The position numbers and the translations under genes are program-made. Below the pieces are notes generated by a model. That model was not told the origin of the DNA and did no database searches. It saw only the letters and a program-made list of their open reading frames with translations. A stretch of DNA of 64,000 nt from Sphaerisporangium dianthi (GTDB taxonomy: Bacteria > Actinomycetota > Actinomycetes > Streptosporangiales > Streptosporangiaceae), in NCBI RefSeq assembly GCF_042654065.1, contig NZ_JBHSFP010000015.1, positions 62,001 through 126,000 of the forward strand, given 5' to 3'. Positions 1 through 7,249 of this stretch are shown in pieces (position 1 is the first letter of the stretch; each line of letters starts with the position of its first letter).

Positions 1-307
1 CCACCTCGAACCGGGTGACGTTGCGCCCGACCGCGGCCACCGTGCCCGCCGCGTCCCAGCCGAGGACATAGGGGAAGGTCGACGCGATGCCGAAGACACC
101 GTCGTAGTGCCCCTCCCGCTCGACCGCGTCCCAGGACGCGGCCCCCGCGTACTCCACCCGGATGAGGACGTCGTCGTCGCCGACCTCCGGGCGCGGTATC
201 CGGCGCGACGAGAGCTCGTCGATTCCGCCGAACCGGTCAAGGACGACCGCGTTCATCTGCGGCACCACGCGCGCGCCGCTCGCTGCGCCCTGAACTCCGC
301 CGTCCAT
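1..307 (-). CDS. Zinc-type alcohol dehydrogenase / quinone oxidoreductase family protein, N-terminal part
   Basis: Reverse-strand gene cut by the left edge; about 102 N-terminal codons are visible. The translation runs from a short leader into a typical medium-chain reductase start (residues 18 onward: MNAVVLDRFGG, later VLIRVEYAGAASWDAV and PYVLGWDAAGTVAAVG). This matches the GroES-like substrate domain of NADPH:quinone reductases rather than the zinc-binding subgroup, because no cysteine cluster is seen. I chose the ATG at 307 because a strong AAGGAGG lies just upstream of it; an internal ATG at 256 would skip 17 codons. It is transcribed divergently from a MarR-type regulator, and two palindromes lie between the two genes. 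It is therefore probably the regulator's target, in line with MarR control of quinone or electrophile detoxification. The substrate cannot be read from this fragment. Confidence 0.85.
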   Translation of the reverse strand, partial: MDGGVQGAASGARVVPQMNAVVLDRFGGIDELSSRRIPRPEVGDDDVLIRVEYAGAASWDAVEREGHYDGVFGIASTFPYVLGWDAAGTVAAVGRNVTRFEV

Positions 308-325
308 CGGCCCTCCTTGTTTTTA

Positions 326-373
326 CTTGAGTGACTCAAGGACATTGGACCATGATTACTTGAGTGAATCAAG
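326..373. promoter_or_regulatory. Paired palindromic operators between the oxidoreductase and MarR genes
   Basis: Two copies of a 15-bp palindrome lie in the divergent intergenic region: CTTGAGTGACTCAAG at 326-340 (perfect about its centre) and CTTGAGTGAATCAAG at 359-373 (one mismatch). Their centres are 33 bp apart, about three helical turns, so two dimers would bind the same DNA face. Inference: these are binding sites of the adjacent MarR protein, repressing both genes. Confidence 0.75.
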
Positions 374-395
374 CAATCTCTCTAGACTGGGAGCC

Positions 396-818
396 ATGGC
401 GCTGCCGAACAGACCCGTGACCACCTCATCCGAGGCCGAGGCCGTCTTGTTCGACCTGGTCGACGTGTATGACCGCGCCTACGAGGCGGCCGCGGCCGAG
501 CTGTCGCTCAGCCCGGCGCAGGCATGTGTGCTCGGGCGACTCGATGAGCTACGCGGCATGGGCGCCCTGGCCGAGGAGCTCGGCTGCGATGCCTCCAACA
601 TCACCCAGATCGTCGCGCGCCTCGAAGCGCTCGGCCTCGTGACCCGCGAACCGGATCCCCGGGACCGCCGCGCACGACTCGTCGCGCGAACCCCCCGAGG
701 AGACGAGACCAACCACCGGTTCGCGACAGCCTTCACCTTCGCCCGCACGGCGGTCGGACGACTCTCACCCGACGAACAGGACCAGTTGACAGCGCTGCTG
801 CGAAAAGCACTGGGCTGA
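396..818 (+). CDS. MarR-family transcriptional regulator
   Basis: 140-aa winged-helix regulator. The visible core has the recognition-helix region LAEELGCDASNITQIVARLE, followed by the wing with the family signature DPRDRRARLV, and C-terminal dimerisation helices. An in-frame start at 327 is possible, but it would place the two operators inside the coding region. The ATG at 396 has GGGAG just upstream and gives the usual MarR length. Known family role: dimeric repressor released by small phenolic or oxidising ligands. Context (divergent quinone-oxidoreductase-type gene with paired palindromes between) suggests autoregulation plus control of that enzyme. The ligand is unknown. Confidence 0.9.
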   Translation: MALPNRPVTTSSEAEAVLFDLVDVYDRAYEAAAAELSLSPAQACVLGRLDELRGMGALAEELGCDASNITQIVARLEALGLVTREPDPRDRRARLVARTPRGDETNHRFATAFTFARTAVGRLSPDEQDQLTALLRKALG

Positions 819-1037
819 CACGCACCCGCAGCCCCACCCGACCGAGGCGGATCCAGCGGCTTCAGCGGACGTCCCGAGGCGGTCAAGGCTGGACGACCCG
901 ATCCGATGCCGTCACGGTCATGTCGGCGGCGGCCTTCGGGATCACGTCCACTTCCCTGACGTGACCGGCCCCGGTTTCGGGATGATCGGGCGGAGAGGTG
1001 CGTGGTCCCGGACAAGTCATGATTCTCGCAAGCGGGT

Positions 1038-1043
1038 TAGGGT
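1038..1043 (+). promoter_or_regulatory. Candidate leaderless -10 element (TAGGGT) for the amidohydrolase
   Basis: TAGGGT fits the actinobacterial TAnnnT -10 pattern and ends seven bases before the ATG at 1051, so transcription could begin at the start codon itself. No Shine-Dalgarno is seen for that start, which fits a leaderless mRNA. No clear -35 was found. Confidence 0.4.
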
Positions 1044-1050
1044 TCGCGGC

Positions 1051-2520
1051 ATGTCTTTCAGTGCTGCGGCTTCGGCGCGGGCGGATCTGGTGCTGGCCAA
1101 CGCGCGGGTCGGTCTGGGGGGCGCGCCGCGGCAGGTGCTGATCGCCGGGGGACGGGTGGCCGAGGTGCGCGCGGAGCCGTCCGGGGTACGGGGCGCCGAG
1201 GTCGTGGATCTGCAGGGGGCCACGCTCTTACCCGGGCTGTGGGACGCGCACGTGCACAGCGTGCAGTGGGCCCAGGCCCGGCGGCGGATCGACCTGAGCG
1301 GCGCGCGTTCGGCGCGGGAGGCCGCGGCCCTGGTGGCACAGAGCCCGCGCACGCCGGAGCCGGTCATGGGGTTCGGCTTCCGCGACGCCCTGTGGCCCGA
1401 CCGGCCGCACAAATCGCTGCTCCCCGCCACCCATCCCGTCGTGCTGATCAGCAACGACCTGCACATGATCTGGCTCGGTCCCGCCGCACTCGCCCTCATC
1501 GGCAGGCCGGACCATCCGAACGGCGTGCTGCGTGACGGCGAGTGCTACGACGCGCTGGCCGCGCTGCCGGCGCCTCCCACTGCGCGGCTGGACGCGTGGG
1601 TGGCCGAGGCCACCGCCGCGGCCGCGGAGCTCGGCGTGGTCGGCCTGCGGGACTTCGAGTTCGCCGACAACGTCACCGACTGGACGCGCAGGGCCGGCGA
1701 GCGGGACGTCGCCGTGCGCGTCGCCTGCTCGATCCCGCGGAACCGGCTGGAGGAGGCGATCGCCCGCGGCCTGCGCACCGGTGACCCGGTGCCCGGTTCG
1801 GACGGGCTGCTGGAGGTGGGCCCGGTGAAGATCTTCCTGGACGGTTCGCTCAACACCCGCACCGCCTACTGCGACGACCCGTACCCGGGCTCGGCGGGAC
1901 ACGGGCGGCTGGAGATGTCGCCGGAGGAGCTGGCCGAGACGATGGCGCTGGCCGCCCGGCACGGCCTGCACCCGGCCGTGCACGCCATCGGCGACCTCGC
2001 GGCCTCGATCGCGCTCGACGCCTTCGAGCTCGTCGGCTGCCCGGGGCGCATCGAGCACGCACAGTTGGTCCGGGCGGGTGACTTCCCCAGGTTCGCCCGG
2101 CCAGGGCTGGTCGCCTCGGTGCAGCCGGCGCACGCCCCCGACGACCGGGAGGTCGCCGACGACCAGTGGCGGGGCCGCACCTCACGGGCGTTCGCGTACG
2201 CGGGCCTGCTCGCGGCGGGCGCGAGGCTGGAGCTCGGCTCCGACGCGCCGGTCTCGCCGCTCGACCCCTGGGACGGCATCGCCTCGGCGGTGGCCAGGAC
2301 CGACGACGAGCGCCCGCCGTGGCATCCCGAGCAGGCCATCCCGCTGCGGGACGCGCTCGCGGCGGCCGCCGGGGGGCGCACCGGTGTCAGGGCGGGCGAC
2401 CCGGCCGACCTGATGGTCCTGGAACGGGACCCGTCCCTCCTCGGCCCGCGGGAGCTGCGCCGCCCGGCGGTGCTCGGGACGCTGCTCGGCGGCCGCTGGA
2501 CGCACCGGCGGGGGATCTGA
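1051..2520 (+). CDS. Amidohydrolase family 3 (YtcJ-like) protein
   Basis: 489-aa cytoplasmic metal-dependent hydrolase of the amidohydrolase superfamily. Visible metal-site signatures in order: DAHVHS (the HxH pair of strand 1) near residue 75, VKIFLDGSL (lysine and DG of the family-3 signature), HAIGD, IEHAQLV (two further metal histidines), and GSDAPVSPLDP (the active-site aspartate). The C-terminus returns to the small beta-sandwich (DPADLMVLERDP). The ATG at 1051 is chosen because the homologous part begins there; an earlier in-frame start at 961 would add 30 non-conserved residues. Family members cleave N-acyl amino acids, formamides or related C-N bonds; the substrate cannot be assigned. 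It is followed by a gene with its own promoter, so it is probably monocistronic. Confidence 0.85.
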   Translation: MSFSAAASARADLVLANARVGLGGAPRQVLIAGGRVAEVRAEPSGVRGAEVVDLQGATLLPGLWDAHVHSVQWAQARRRIDLSGARSAREAAALVAQSPRTPEPVMGFGFRDALWPDRPHKSLLPATHPVVLISNDLHMIWLGPAALALIGRPDHPNGVLRDGECYDALAALPAPPTARLDAWVAEATAAAAELGVVGLRDFEFADNVTDWTRRAGERDVAVRVACSIPRNRLEEAIARGLRTGDPVPGSDGLLEVGPVKIFLDGSLNTRTAYCDDPYPGSAGHGRLEMSPEELAETMALAARHGLHPAVHAIGDLAASIALDAFELVGCPGRIEHAQLVRAGDFPRFARPGLVASVQPAHAPDDREVADDQWRGRTSRAFAYAGLLAAGARLELGSDAPVSPLDPWDGIASAVARTDDERPPWHPEQAIPLRDALAAAAGGRTGVRAGDPADLMVLERDPSLLGPRELRRPAVLGTLLGGRWTHRRGI

Positions 2521-2534
2521 GCGGCCGAACGGCG

Positions 2535-2576
2535 TTGACATAACTCCATAGTTTACCTACCTTTTTAATAGGTAAA
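2535..2576 (+). promoter_or_regulatory. Promoter with overlapping inverted repeat upstream of the truncated FAD protein
   Basis: A consensus -35 TTGACA at 2535-2540 is followed 17 bp later by TACCTT (2558-2563) as -10. An inverted repeat with perfect 8-bp arms, TTTACCTA (2552-2559) and TAGGTAAA (2569-2576), overlaps the -10 and transcription start. That is a typical repressor-operator arrangement. The stretch is strikingly AT-rich for this genome. The cognate regulator is not evident in the window. Confidence 0.6.
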
Positions 2577-2588
2577 TTGGAGGTGGCC

Positions 2589-3551
2589 GTGAGCGCGGTG
2601 ACGGTGGCCGGCCGGCCGATGCCGGATCTGACGGCGGATCTGACGGCGGGGAGACCGCTCGGCGGCCTTCCCGTGCTCGTGCGGGGGATGGGGCCAGGGC
2701 TCGCCGAGGCCCTCTCGCCGCTCACCGAGGGATACGGCGGGCGGTTCACCCAGAACCGCGGCGGAGAGGTGGTCTACCTGCCGTCGGGCGCCGAACCGCT
2801 GATCTACCTGGGCTCGGGCCGCGGCGTGCCCTGCCACGCCGCGATCGCCTACCGGCCGCACTGCGCGACCGTGCCCGAGCCTCGCTTCGCCGCGCCCGGT
2901 GCGCTGCCGCGCGGGCCGGCGCACTTCCGGCGCGAGGTGTGGCCGCTGGTGGCCAAGGACCTCGCCTTCGCGTACTACCGCGAACTGCTCACCGCGCACC
3001 CTGAGCGGGCCCGGATGACCTGGGCGGAGTTCGCCCCGGCCTACGCCGCGGAGGAATGGGGGAGCAAGGCCGCCCGCGCGCTGATCAGGAACGCCGTGCC
3101 GCGCTTCGCCGACCGGCTCGATTTCGACCGGCTCGACCGCCCGCTCGGCGGGATCCGGTTCGGAGACCGTGCCGGCCTGCAGCGCTGGACGCGCGGCTAC
3201 CTCGACGCCGACCTCACCCGGCGCGCCGATCCGTCCTTCGGCGCCGATCTCGCCCTCGCTCGCGCCCTGAGCCAGGCCCGCGACGCGCTGGCCGGAACGC
3301 GCCACGCGGACCCCTGGCTGGACGGCTTCACCCGTTTCGTCGCCGAGGGGCCGCCCGCCGCGCGACTGGTGGAACTGCGCGCGCTGGCCGCCGCCGGGGT
3401 CGTGATGTTCCTCGGCGCGAACCTGCAGGTGCGGCCGCATGGGCGTGAGGAGGTGTGGCGGGTGTCCGGCTCCGCCTGGCCCGGCACGGTGGAGGTCCAC
3501 GCCGTCCTGGACGCGCGCGACATCGTGGACAGGCAGGAGGAGTACCGGTGA
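2589..3551 (+). CDS. FAD/NAD(P)-binding domain protein lacking its N-terminal Rossmann domain
   Basis: 320 aa. From residue about 27 the sequence matches the middle of large actinobacterial FAD/NAD(P)-binding proteins: VLVRGMG, then LTEGYGGRF, then a YLPSGAEP/GSGRGVP stretch. It continues through the C-terminal helical part to a normal-looking end. In that family (usually about 600 aa or more) these motifs follow an N-terminal dinucleotide-binding Rossmann domain with GxGxxG. No such glycine motif is present here, and the DNA upstream is promoter. The GTG at 2589 is chosen because GGAGGT lies 4 bp upstream. The gene has a TTGACA promoter, an operator-like repeat and a good ribosome site. It may therefore be an expressed remnant, a domain that works with a partner, or a decaying gene. 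Flavin binding looks unlikely. Confidence 0.65.
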   Translation: MSAVTVAGRPMPDLTADLTAGRPLGGLPVLVRGMGPGLAEALSPLTEGYGGRFTQNRGGEVVYLPSGAEPLIYLGSGRGVPCHAAIAYRPHCATVPEPRFAAPGALPRGPAHFRREVWPLVAKDLAFAYYRELLTAHPERARMTWAEFAPAYAAEEWGSKAARALIRNAVPRFADRLDFDRLDRPLGGIRFGDRAGLQRWTRGYLDADLTRRADPSFGADLALARALSQARDALAGTRHADPWLDGFTRFVAEGPPAARLVELRALAAAGVVMFLGANLQVRPHGREEVWRVSGSAWPGTVEVHAVLDARDIVDRQEEYR

Positions 3552-3569
3552 GACTCCTGTCGCCCGGTC

Positions 3570-3594
3570 TTGACAAGACTCTTCTATAAGAGTC
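3570..3594 (+). promoter_or_regulatory. -35-like TTGACA with inverted repeat upstream of the dipeptidase gene
   Basis: TTGACA at 3570-3575 lies next to an inverted repeat with perfect 7-bp arms, GACTCTT (3577-3583) and AAGAGTC (3588-3594). It sits about 95 bp upstream of the VanX-type gene. The matching -10 is weak. Candidate regulated promoter; the regulator is unknown. Confidence 0.45.
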
Positions 3595-3688
3595 GGATCC
3601 GGGGATTACAGAGTTCTTGAAGCACGCGCGCCCATCATGAGGGCGGCGTTTCCGCGTGGAGCGCCCTTGCTGACCTTGGAGGCTCCCC

Positions 3689-4348
3689 ATGACGGAACTC
3701 GTGTACCTGTCCGACCCGCGAATCGCGGCACTCCCGGTGAAGGAGTGCGGCGAGCCGCTGGTGGACCTGCGCACCTTGAGCGACATCCGCGTCGACGGCC
3801 GCCTCGCCGACGCCGAAGGCGCGTACGCGCACGTGAGAAAGAGCGTGGCAGACCGGCTCGTGGCGGCGCAGACCCGGCTGCCGCACGACCTGCGGTTGCT
3901 GGTCGTGGAGGGCCTGCGCCCGTACGCGTTGCAGCAGGACTATTTCTCCGACTCCCAGGTCCGGCTGAGAGCCGCGAACCCGGAATGGGACGACGAGCGC
4001 ACCTTCAAGGAGGCCAGCAAGTTCGTCTCGCCGCCCGACGTCGCGCCGCACGTCAGCGGGGGAGCGGTGGATCTCACTCTGTGCACCGCGCAGGGCGAGG
4101 AGCTCCCGATGGGCACCCAGGTCAACGCGACCCCACCGGAGAGCGACGAGGCGTGCTACACCGCCTTCGAGGGCATCTCCGCGCGGGCGCGCGACAACCG
4201 CGTCACCCTGGGGGACGCCCTCGCCTGGGCGGGGTTCGTCAACTACCCCACCGAGTGGTGGCACTGGTCCTACGGGGACCGCTACTGGGCCTTCCTCACC
4301 GGCACCGCCTCCGCCCGGTACGGTCCCGGCGAGGCGGCCGGCGCCTGA
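3689..4348 (+). CDS. D-alanyl-D-alanine dipeptidase (VanX/DdpX type, peptidase M15D)
   Basis: 219 aa, the usual VanX length. The zinc-site and catalytic signatures are present in order: EGLRPY (the substrate/transition-state arginine) near residue 73, PHVSGGAVDLTL with the first zinc histidine and aspartate near residue 115, and EWWHW with the catalytic glutamate and third zinc histidine near residue 190. Known reaction: zinc-dependent hydrolysis of free D-Ala-D-Ala in the cytoplasm, used for glycopeptide resistance or for recycling peptidoglycan fragments. No vanH or vanA homologue is next to it, so a recycling or stress role is as likely as resistance. No signal peptide is seen. The ATG has TTGGAGG upstream. 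Its own promoter candidate lies at 3570. Confidence 0.9.
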   Translation: MTELVYLSDPRIAALPVKECGEPLVDLRTLSDIRVDGRLADAEGAYAHVRKSVADRLVAAQTRLPHDLRLLVVEGLRPYALQQDYFSDSQVRLRAANPEWDDERTFKEASKFVSPPDVAPHVSGGAVDLTLCTAQGEELPMGTQVNATPPESDEACYTAFEGISARARDNRVTLGDALAWAGFVNYPTEWWHWSYGDRYWAFLTGTASARYGPGEAAGA

Positions 4349-4458
4349 GCCCTCGCCGCTGAAAATTTCACCTCGCGCGCGGGGCGTCCTCGCGGAACGC
4401 GCGGTCGCCGCGCCGCCCCCGCGCGAGGGGTTGACCCCCTCCGGCGCGGGTGCGTTGA

Positions 4459-4491
4459 TGCGACAGGGCGCATCTCGCCCCCCATGTCGCA
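4459..4491. promoter_or_regulatory. Inverted repeat upstream of the secreted CBM2 protein
   Basis: TGCGACA (4459-4465) and TGTCGCA (4485-4491) form a perfect 7-bp inverted repeat with a 19-bp spacer, about 130 bp upstream of the CBM2 gene. A TTGACC -35-like hexamer occurs just before it. Possible operator; no regulator can be named. The rest of 4349-4623 shows nothing recognisable. Confidence 0.3.
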
Positions 4492-4623
4492 CGGCGGGGG
4501 ATCCACGGCCGTGATCGCGCCGCCCGGAACCCGGCCGCACACCTTCTCACCGGCCGCCGCCGGTCGGCGGTCCCGCGCACCGGTCCCGCCGTCTCGCGTG
4601 CCACTGATCGAGAAAGGTGACCC

Positions 4624-5598
4624 ATGCGGTTGACCAAACGCTGGGCGGCGGCGGTCGCGGTGGCGGCGGCGCTGCTCATCGCGCCGGCCTCGCCCGCCGA
4701 GGCGGCTCCCGTCCCGCCCCCCTCGCCAAGGCCCTCGCCGACCTTCCCCGACACCCGGCCGCCGTCCCAGCCGACCGGCCTCTGGGAGTGCGTGGCGGAC
4801 TTCACCAACGCGGTGCCGTTCTGCTGGAAGCCCTCCACCGACAACGTCGCCGTCGTCGCCTACGACGTCTACATGCTGCAGGGCGACGCGTTCGCCCGCG
4901 TCGGCACGGTGACGGTGACCCCCGCCAACGCCGACCGGCCCTACTACGCCCAGACGAACCTGGTGGGGGGCAGGCTCTACACCTTCTACGTGGTCGCCAA
5001 GGACGCGGCGGGCAACCAGAGCGTCCCCTCCCCGCAGTACACGGCCCGCGCCCAGCAGGGACTTCCGGCGCCGAGCCCCACGCCGACCCTCTCGCCCACG
5101 CCGACGCGTTTCCCCACGCCCACTCCTTCGCCCACGCCCACTCTTTCGCCCACGCCGACGCGTTTCCCCACGCCCACTCCTTCGCCCACGCCCACTCTTT
5201 CGCCCACGCCGACGCGTTTCCCCACACCGACGCCCACGCCCACGCCTTCCCCCACCCCCACGCCCTCGCCGTCACCGGACTGCCTGGTGACCTACTCGGC
5301 GGTCGACTGGGGCACGGGCTTCTCCGCGAGCCTGCGCGTCACCAACGCGGGCGCGGTCCCGATCAGGAACTGGACCATGCGGCTCGCCTTCTCGGGGAAC
5401 CAGCGGGTCACCTCGGCCTGGAACGCGACCGCGACGCAGGCGCCACCATGGGTCTCCTTCGCGAGCCCGGCCTGGCAGCCGGTGGTCGACCCTGGACGAA
5501 GTTTCTGGTTCGGGTTCAACGCCTCCTACAGCGGCGCCAACGACAGGCCGACCGGGTTCCTCCTCAACGGTGTGCCGTGCGCGGTGACGTTCGCGTGA
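4624..5598 (+). CDS. Secreted fibronectin III-CBM2 protein without a catalytic domain
   Basis: 324 aa. Residues 1-28 are a Sec signal peptide (MRLTKRW, hydrophobic core, cleavage near AEA-A). After a short Pro/Ser stretch, residues about 50-143 form a fibronectin type III domain (PPSQPTGLW, DNVAVVAYDVY, YTFYVVAKDAAGNQS). Residues 145-218 are a Pro-Thr-Ser linker made of an 18-residue repeat. Residues about 220-324 are a carbohydrate-binding module of family 2: flanking cysteines, VTYSAVDWGTGFSA, conserved tryptophans, and GNDRPTGFLLNG-like end. CBM2 modules bind cellulose or chitin. No glycosidase or oxidase domain is present, and none is fused upstream. It is probably an extracellular polysaccharide-binding accessory or adhesion protein. 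A hairpin terminator follows. Confidence 0.9.
   Translation: MRLTKRWAAAVAVAAALLIAPASPAEAAPVPPPSPRPSPTFPDTRPPSQPTGLWECVADFTNAVPFCWKPSTDNVAVVAYDVYMLQGDAFARVGTVTVTPANADRPYYAQTNLVGGRLYTFYVVAKDAAGNQSVPSPQYTARAQQGLPAPSPTPTLSPTPTRFPTPTPSPTPTLSPTPTRFPTPTPSPTPTLSPTPTRFPTPTPTPTPSPTPTPSPSPDCLVTYSAVDWGTGFSASLRVTNAGAVPIRNWTMRLAFSGNQRVTSAWNATATQAPPWVSFASPAWQPVVDPGRSFWFGFNASYSGANDRPTGFLLNGVPCAVTFA
5101..5230 (+). repeat. 54-bp tandem repeat encoding the Pro-Thr linker
   Basis: A 54-bp unit begins at 5101, repeats at 5155 and starts a third, diverging copy at 5209. Each encodes the 18-residue linker unit built on TPTRFPTPTPSPTPTLSP. The copies are almost identical in DNA as well as protein, which points to recent slippage or unequal exchange. 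Confidence 0.9.
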
Positions 5599-5603
5599 TC
5601 CAA

Positions 5604-5627
5604 CCGCGCGCGAATTTACGCGCGCGG
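5604..5627 (+). terminator. Hairpin terminator after the CBM2 gene
   Basis: CCGCGCGCG, a six-base loop AATTTA, and CGCGCGCGG form a perfect 9-bp stem six bases after the stop codon. It is followed by AAATATT, so it resembles an intrinsic terminator with a weak A/T tail. Confidence 0.75.
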
Positions 5628-6106
5628 AAATATTAGAGGGAAACTTTCACGGGACCGCGGGTGGAGGCCGGAGGACGGTCACGCCGGAGTGATCGGAAAA
5701 CGGCAGTTCAGGGATGGGACCGGCGGAGCGGAGGCGGGCGGGCGGCCGCCTCCGCTCCGGTGAGGCCGCGCGAAGCGTTGACTAGGGGTACCCCGGACCG
5801 GATTCTGGGTGGGCGCTCACCGGCCGCCGTCCACCCGTGGACGGCGCAGGGCGAAGCGTTCTCAAGGTCCATGGACGGGATAGCACGCAGCACAAGCGGA
5901 AAGGCAGGCGGCCGACGCCTGCGCCCTGAACTCCCGTTCTCGTGGGCGGGCGGACCCCGGCGCGCGTGCGCGCGTGACGCGGGGCCGTTCGAGGCAGCCG
6001 ACGAGAACCGCTCCCCACCCCGGCCGCTCCGGCCGCGTTCCCGCATGGCCTTCTACGCCCATGCCCGGCGCGGCGCGCGGCGGTCACAGAGACCAAGAGG
6101 TGACTC
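5628..6106. other. Gene-poor stretch upstream of the DoxX gene
   Basis: No convincing gene is seen; the open frames here lack conserved motifs. It holds a TTGACT -35-like hexamer at 5778-5783 next to the palindrome GGGGTACCCC (5785-5794), and a longer hairpin at 5825-5846 (10-bp arms around CC, core CCGTCCAC/GTGGACGG). A further palindrome, GTCCATGGAC, lies near 5868. These could be regulatory sites for the DoxX gene, which would then have a leader of roughly 290 bases. Confidence 0.4.
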
Positions 6107-6586
6107 ATGAAAGTCGACAGGTTCGCAGGACCGGTTCTCTCGCTGTTCCGCGCCGTGACGGGTTTGCTGTTCATGTGCCACGGGCTCGCGTCGGTGTTCG
6201 GCGTCCTCGGCGGCAACCGCGGCTCTGGCCACGCCATCCCGTTCGGAACCTGGCCCGGTTGGTGGGCCGCGATAATCCAGCTGGTCTTCGGGGCGCTCGT
6301 CCTCGTGGGACTCTTCACCCGCGTCAGCGCCCTGCTCTCGTCGGGCTCCATGGCGTACGCGTATTTCATGGTGCACCAGCCGCAGGCCCTGCTCCCCTTG
6401 AACAACGGCGGCGAGGCCGCGGCGATGTTCTGCTGGGCCTTCCTGCTCATCGCGATGCTCGGGCCGGGCGTGTGGGCGCTGGACACGGTGATCCAACGCC
6501 ACCGCAGCGCCGAGCCGGGCGCCTACGCGGCCACGCGGGGATTCGTCCGAGGGGTCGCCGCGGCGGTCCAGCCCCGGACGAGGTGA
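6107..6586 (+). CDS. DoxX family integral membrane protein
   Basis: 159 aa with four predicted membrane helices (about residues 8-30, 47-70, 75-95 and 105-130). This is the layout of DoxX/DoxD-like proteins, with the typical N-terminal LFRAVTGLLFMCHGLASVFG and the LLPLNNGGEAA segment before the last helix. The ATG is preceded by AAGAGGTG. DoxX proteins act in the cytoplasmic membrane; the mycobacterial one associates with superoxide dismutase and a thiosulfate transferase in redox defence, but most members are uncharacterised. Nothing next to it suggests a partner. The convergent neighbour is separated by a long perfect palindrome. Confidence 0.88.
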   Translation: MKVDRFAGPVLSLFRAVTGLLFMCHGLASVFGVLGGNRGSGHAIPFGTWPGWWAAIIQLVFGALVLVGLFTRVSALLSSGSMAYAYFMVHQPQALLPLNNGGEAAAMFCWAFLLIAMLGPGVWALDTVIQRHRSAEPGAYAATRGFVRGVAAAVQPRTR

Positions 6587-6606
6587 CGGTACAGGCGACG
6601 GACGCA

Positions 6607-6642
6607 CCCGCCGGCGGCACGCGATCGCGTGCCGCCGGCGGG
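6607..6642. terminator. 36-bp perfect palindrome between convergent genes
   Basis: An uninterrupted palindrome centred at 6624/6625 (centre CGCGATCGCG, outer arms CCCGCCGGCGG) lies between the 3' ends of the DoxX gene and the convergent SHOCT-like gene. Either strand can fold into a long GC hairpin. It most likely works as a bidirectional terminator, although no T-run follows. Confidence 0.7.
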
Positions 6643-6683
6643 CCGGGCCGGCTGTGGGCCGTCCACGGCGGGTGCGGCGTCGA

Positions 6684-6983
6684 TCAGCGGGTGGAGGCGT
6701 CCTCCAGCCGCGCGGAGGCGCCGCGGGCGGCGGCCGACGGCGGTGACCCGCGCAGGGCCTCGCGGTGGAGACGGTACTCGTCGTCGTCGATCTCGCCGTC
6801 GGCGAACTTCCGGAACAGCGCGTCCTCCTCGTAGGAGAGGGCTCCTGGGAGCATGTCGCTTGACGGGTCGTGCAGCACGACCTTGACGCCGGCGATGATC
6901 GTCGCACAGAAGAGGACGACGCCGAGGCCGGTGAGCAGCAGCTCGGAGTTGCTCAGGGCGAAACCGTAAAGGTACATCTGCAT
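6684..6983 (-). CDS. Small membrane protein with SHOCT-like C-terminal segment
   Basis: 99 aa. One hydrophobic helix (about residues 12-36: LLLTGLGVVLFCATIIAGV) is followed by a short acidic and basic domain, EEDALFRKFADGEIDDDEYRLHREAL. That pattern (an L..L...G.I...E.... helix pair) is typical of the SHOCT domain, which is often found at the end of small membrane proteins. The ATG at 6983 is chosen because hydrophobic, conserved-looking sequence starts there; an in-frame start 68 codons upstream would add low-complexity residues. No function is known. Upstream, 6984-7249 contains an AT-rich segment near 7222-7232 that could hold its promoter. Confidence 0.7.
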   Translation of the reverse strand: MQMYLYGFALSNSELLLTGLGVVLFCATIIAGVKVVLHDPSSDMLPGALSYEEDALFRKFADGEIDDDEYRLHREALRGSPPSAAARGASARLEDASTR

Positions 6984-7249
6984 GGTCTTCTCTTCTCTCG
7001 GCACGCGCCTGCCGGCGCGGAGGGCCGTGCTTCGAACCGGTCGGCAGGGGCGCACGGCCCGTGGGGATGGAACTCCGGCCGCGGGCGCCGCGGCGATCGT
7101 CCATCGCTCCGACGCGGAGCGGTCGAGGAAGGCCGTGGAGCTGAGGTCCCTGGCAGGAGGGGCATGCGACCCATCATGCTTCACCATCGCTTGACCTGCC
7201 AGGATGCGCTCTACCCGGGAGAATTTAAGCTAGGAGTAGCACACCCCCC

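Noticed and set aside
5661..6110. Open frame of 149 codons upstream of the DoxX gene
   Set aside because: Low-complexity Arg/Pro/Gly translation without ribosome site or motif; it ends inside the DoxX start region.
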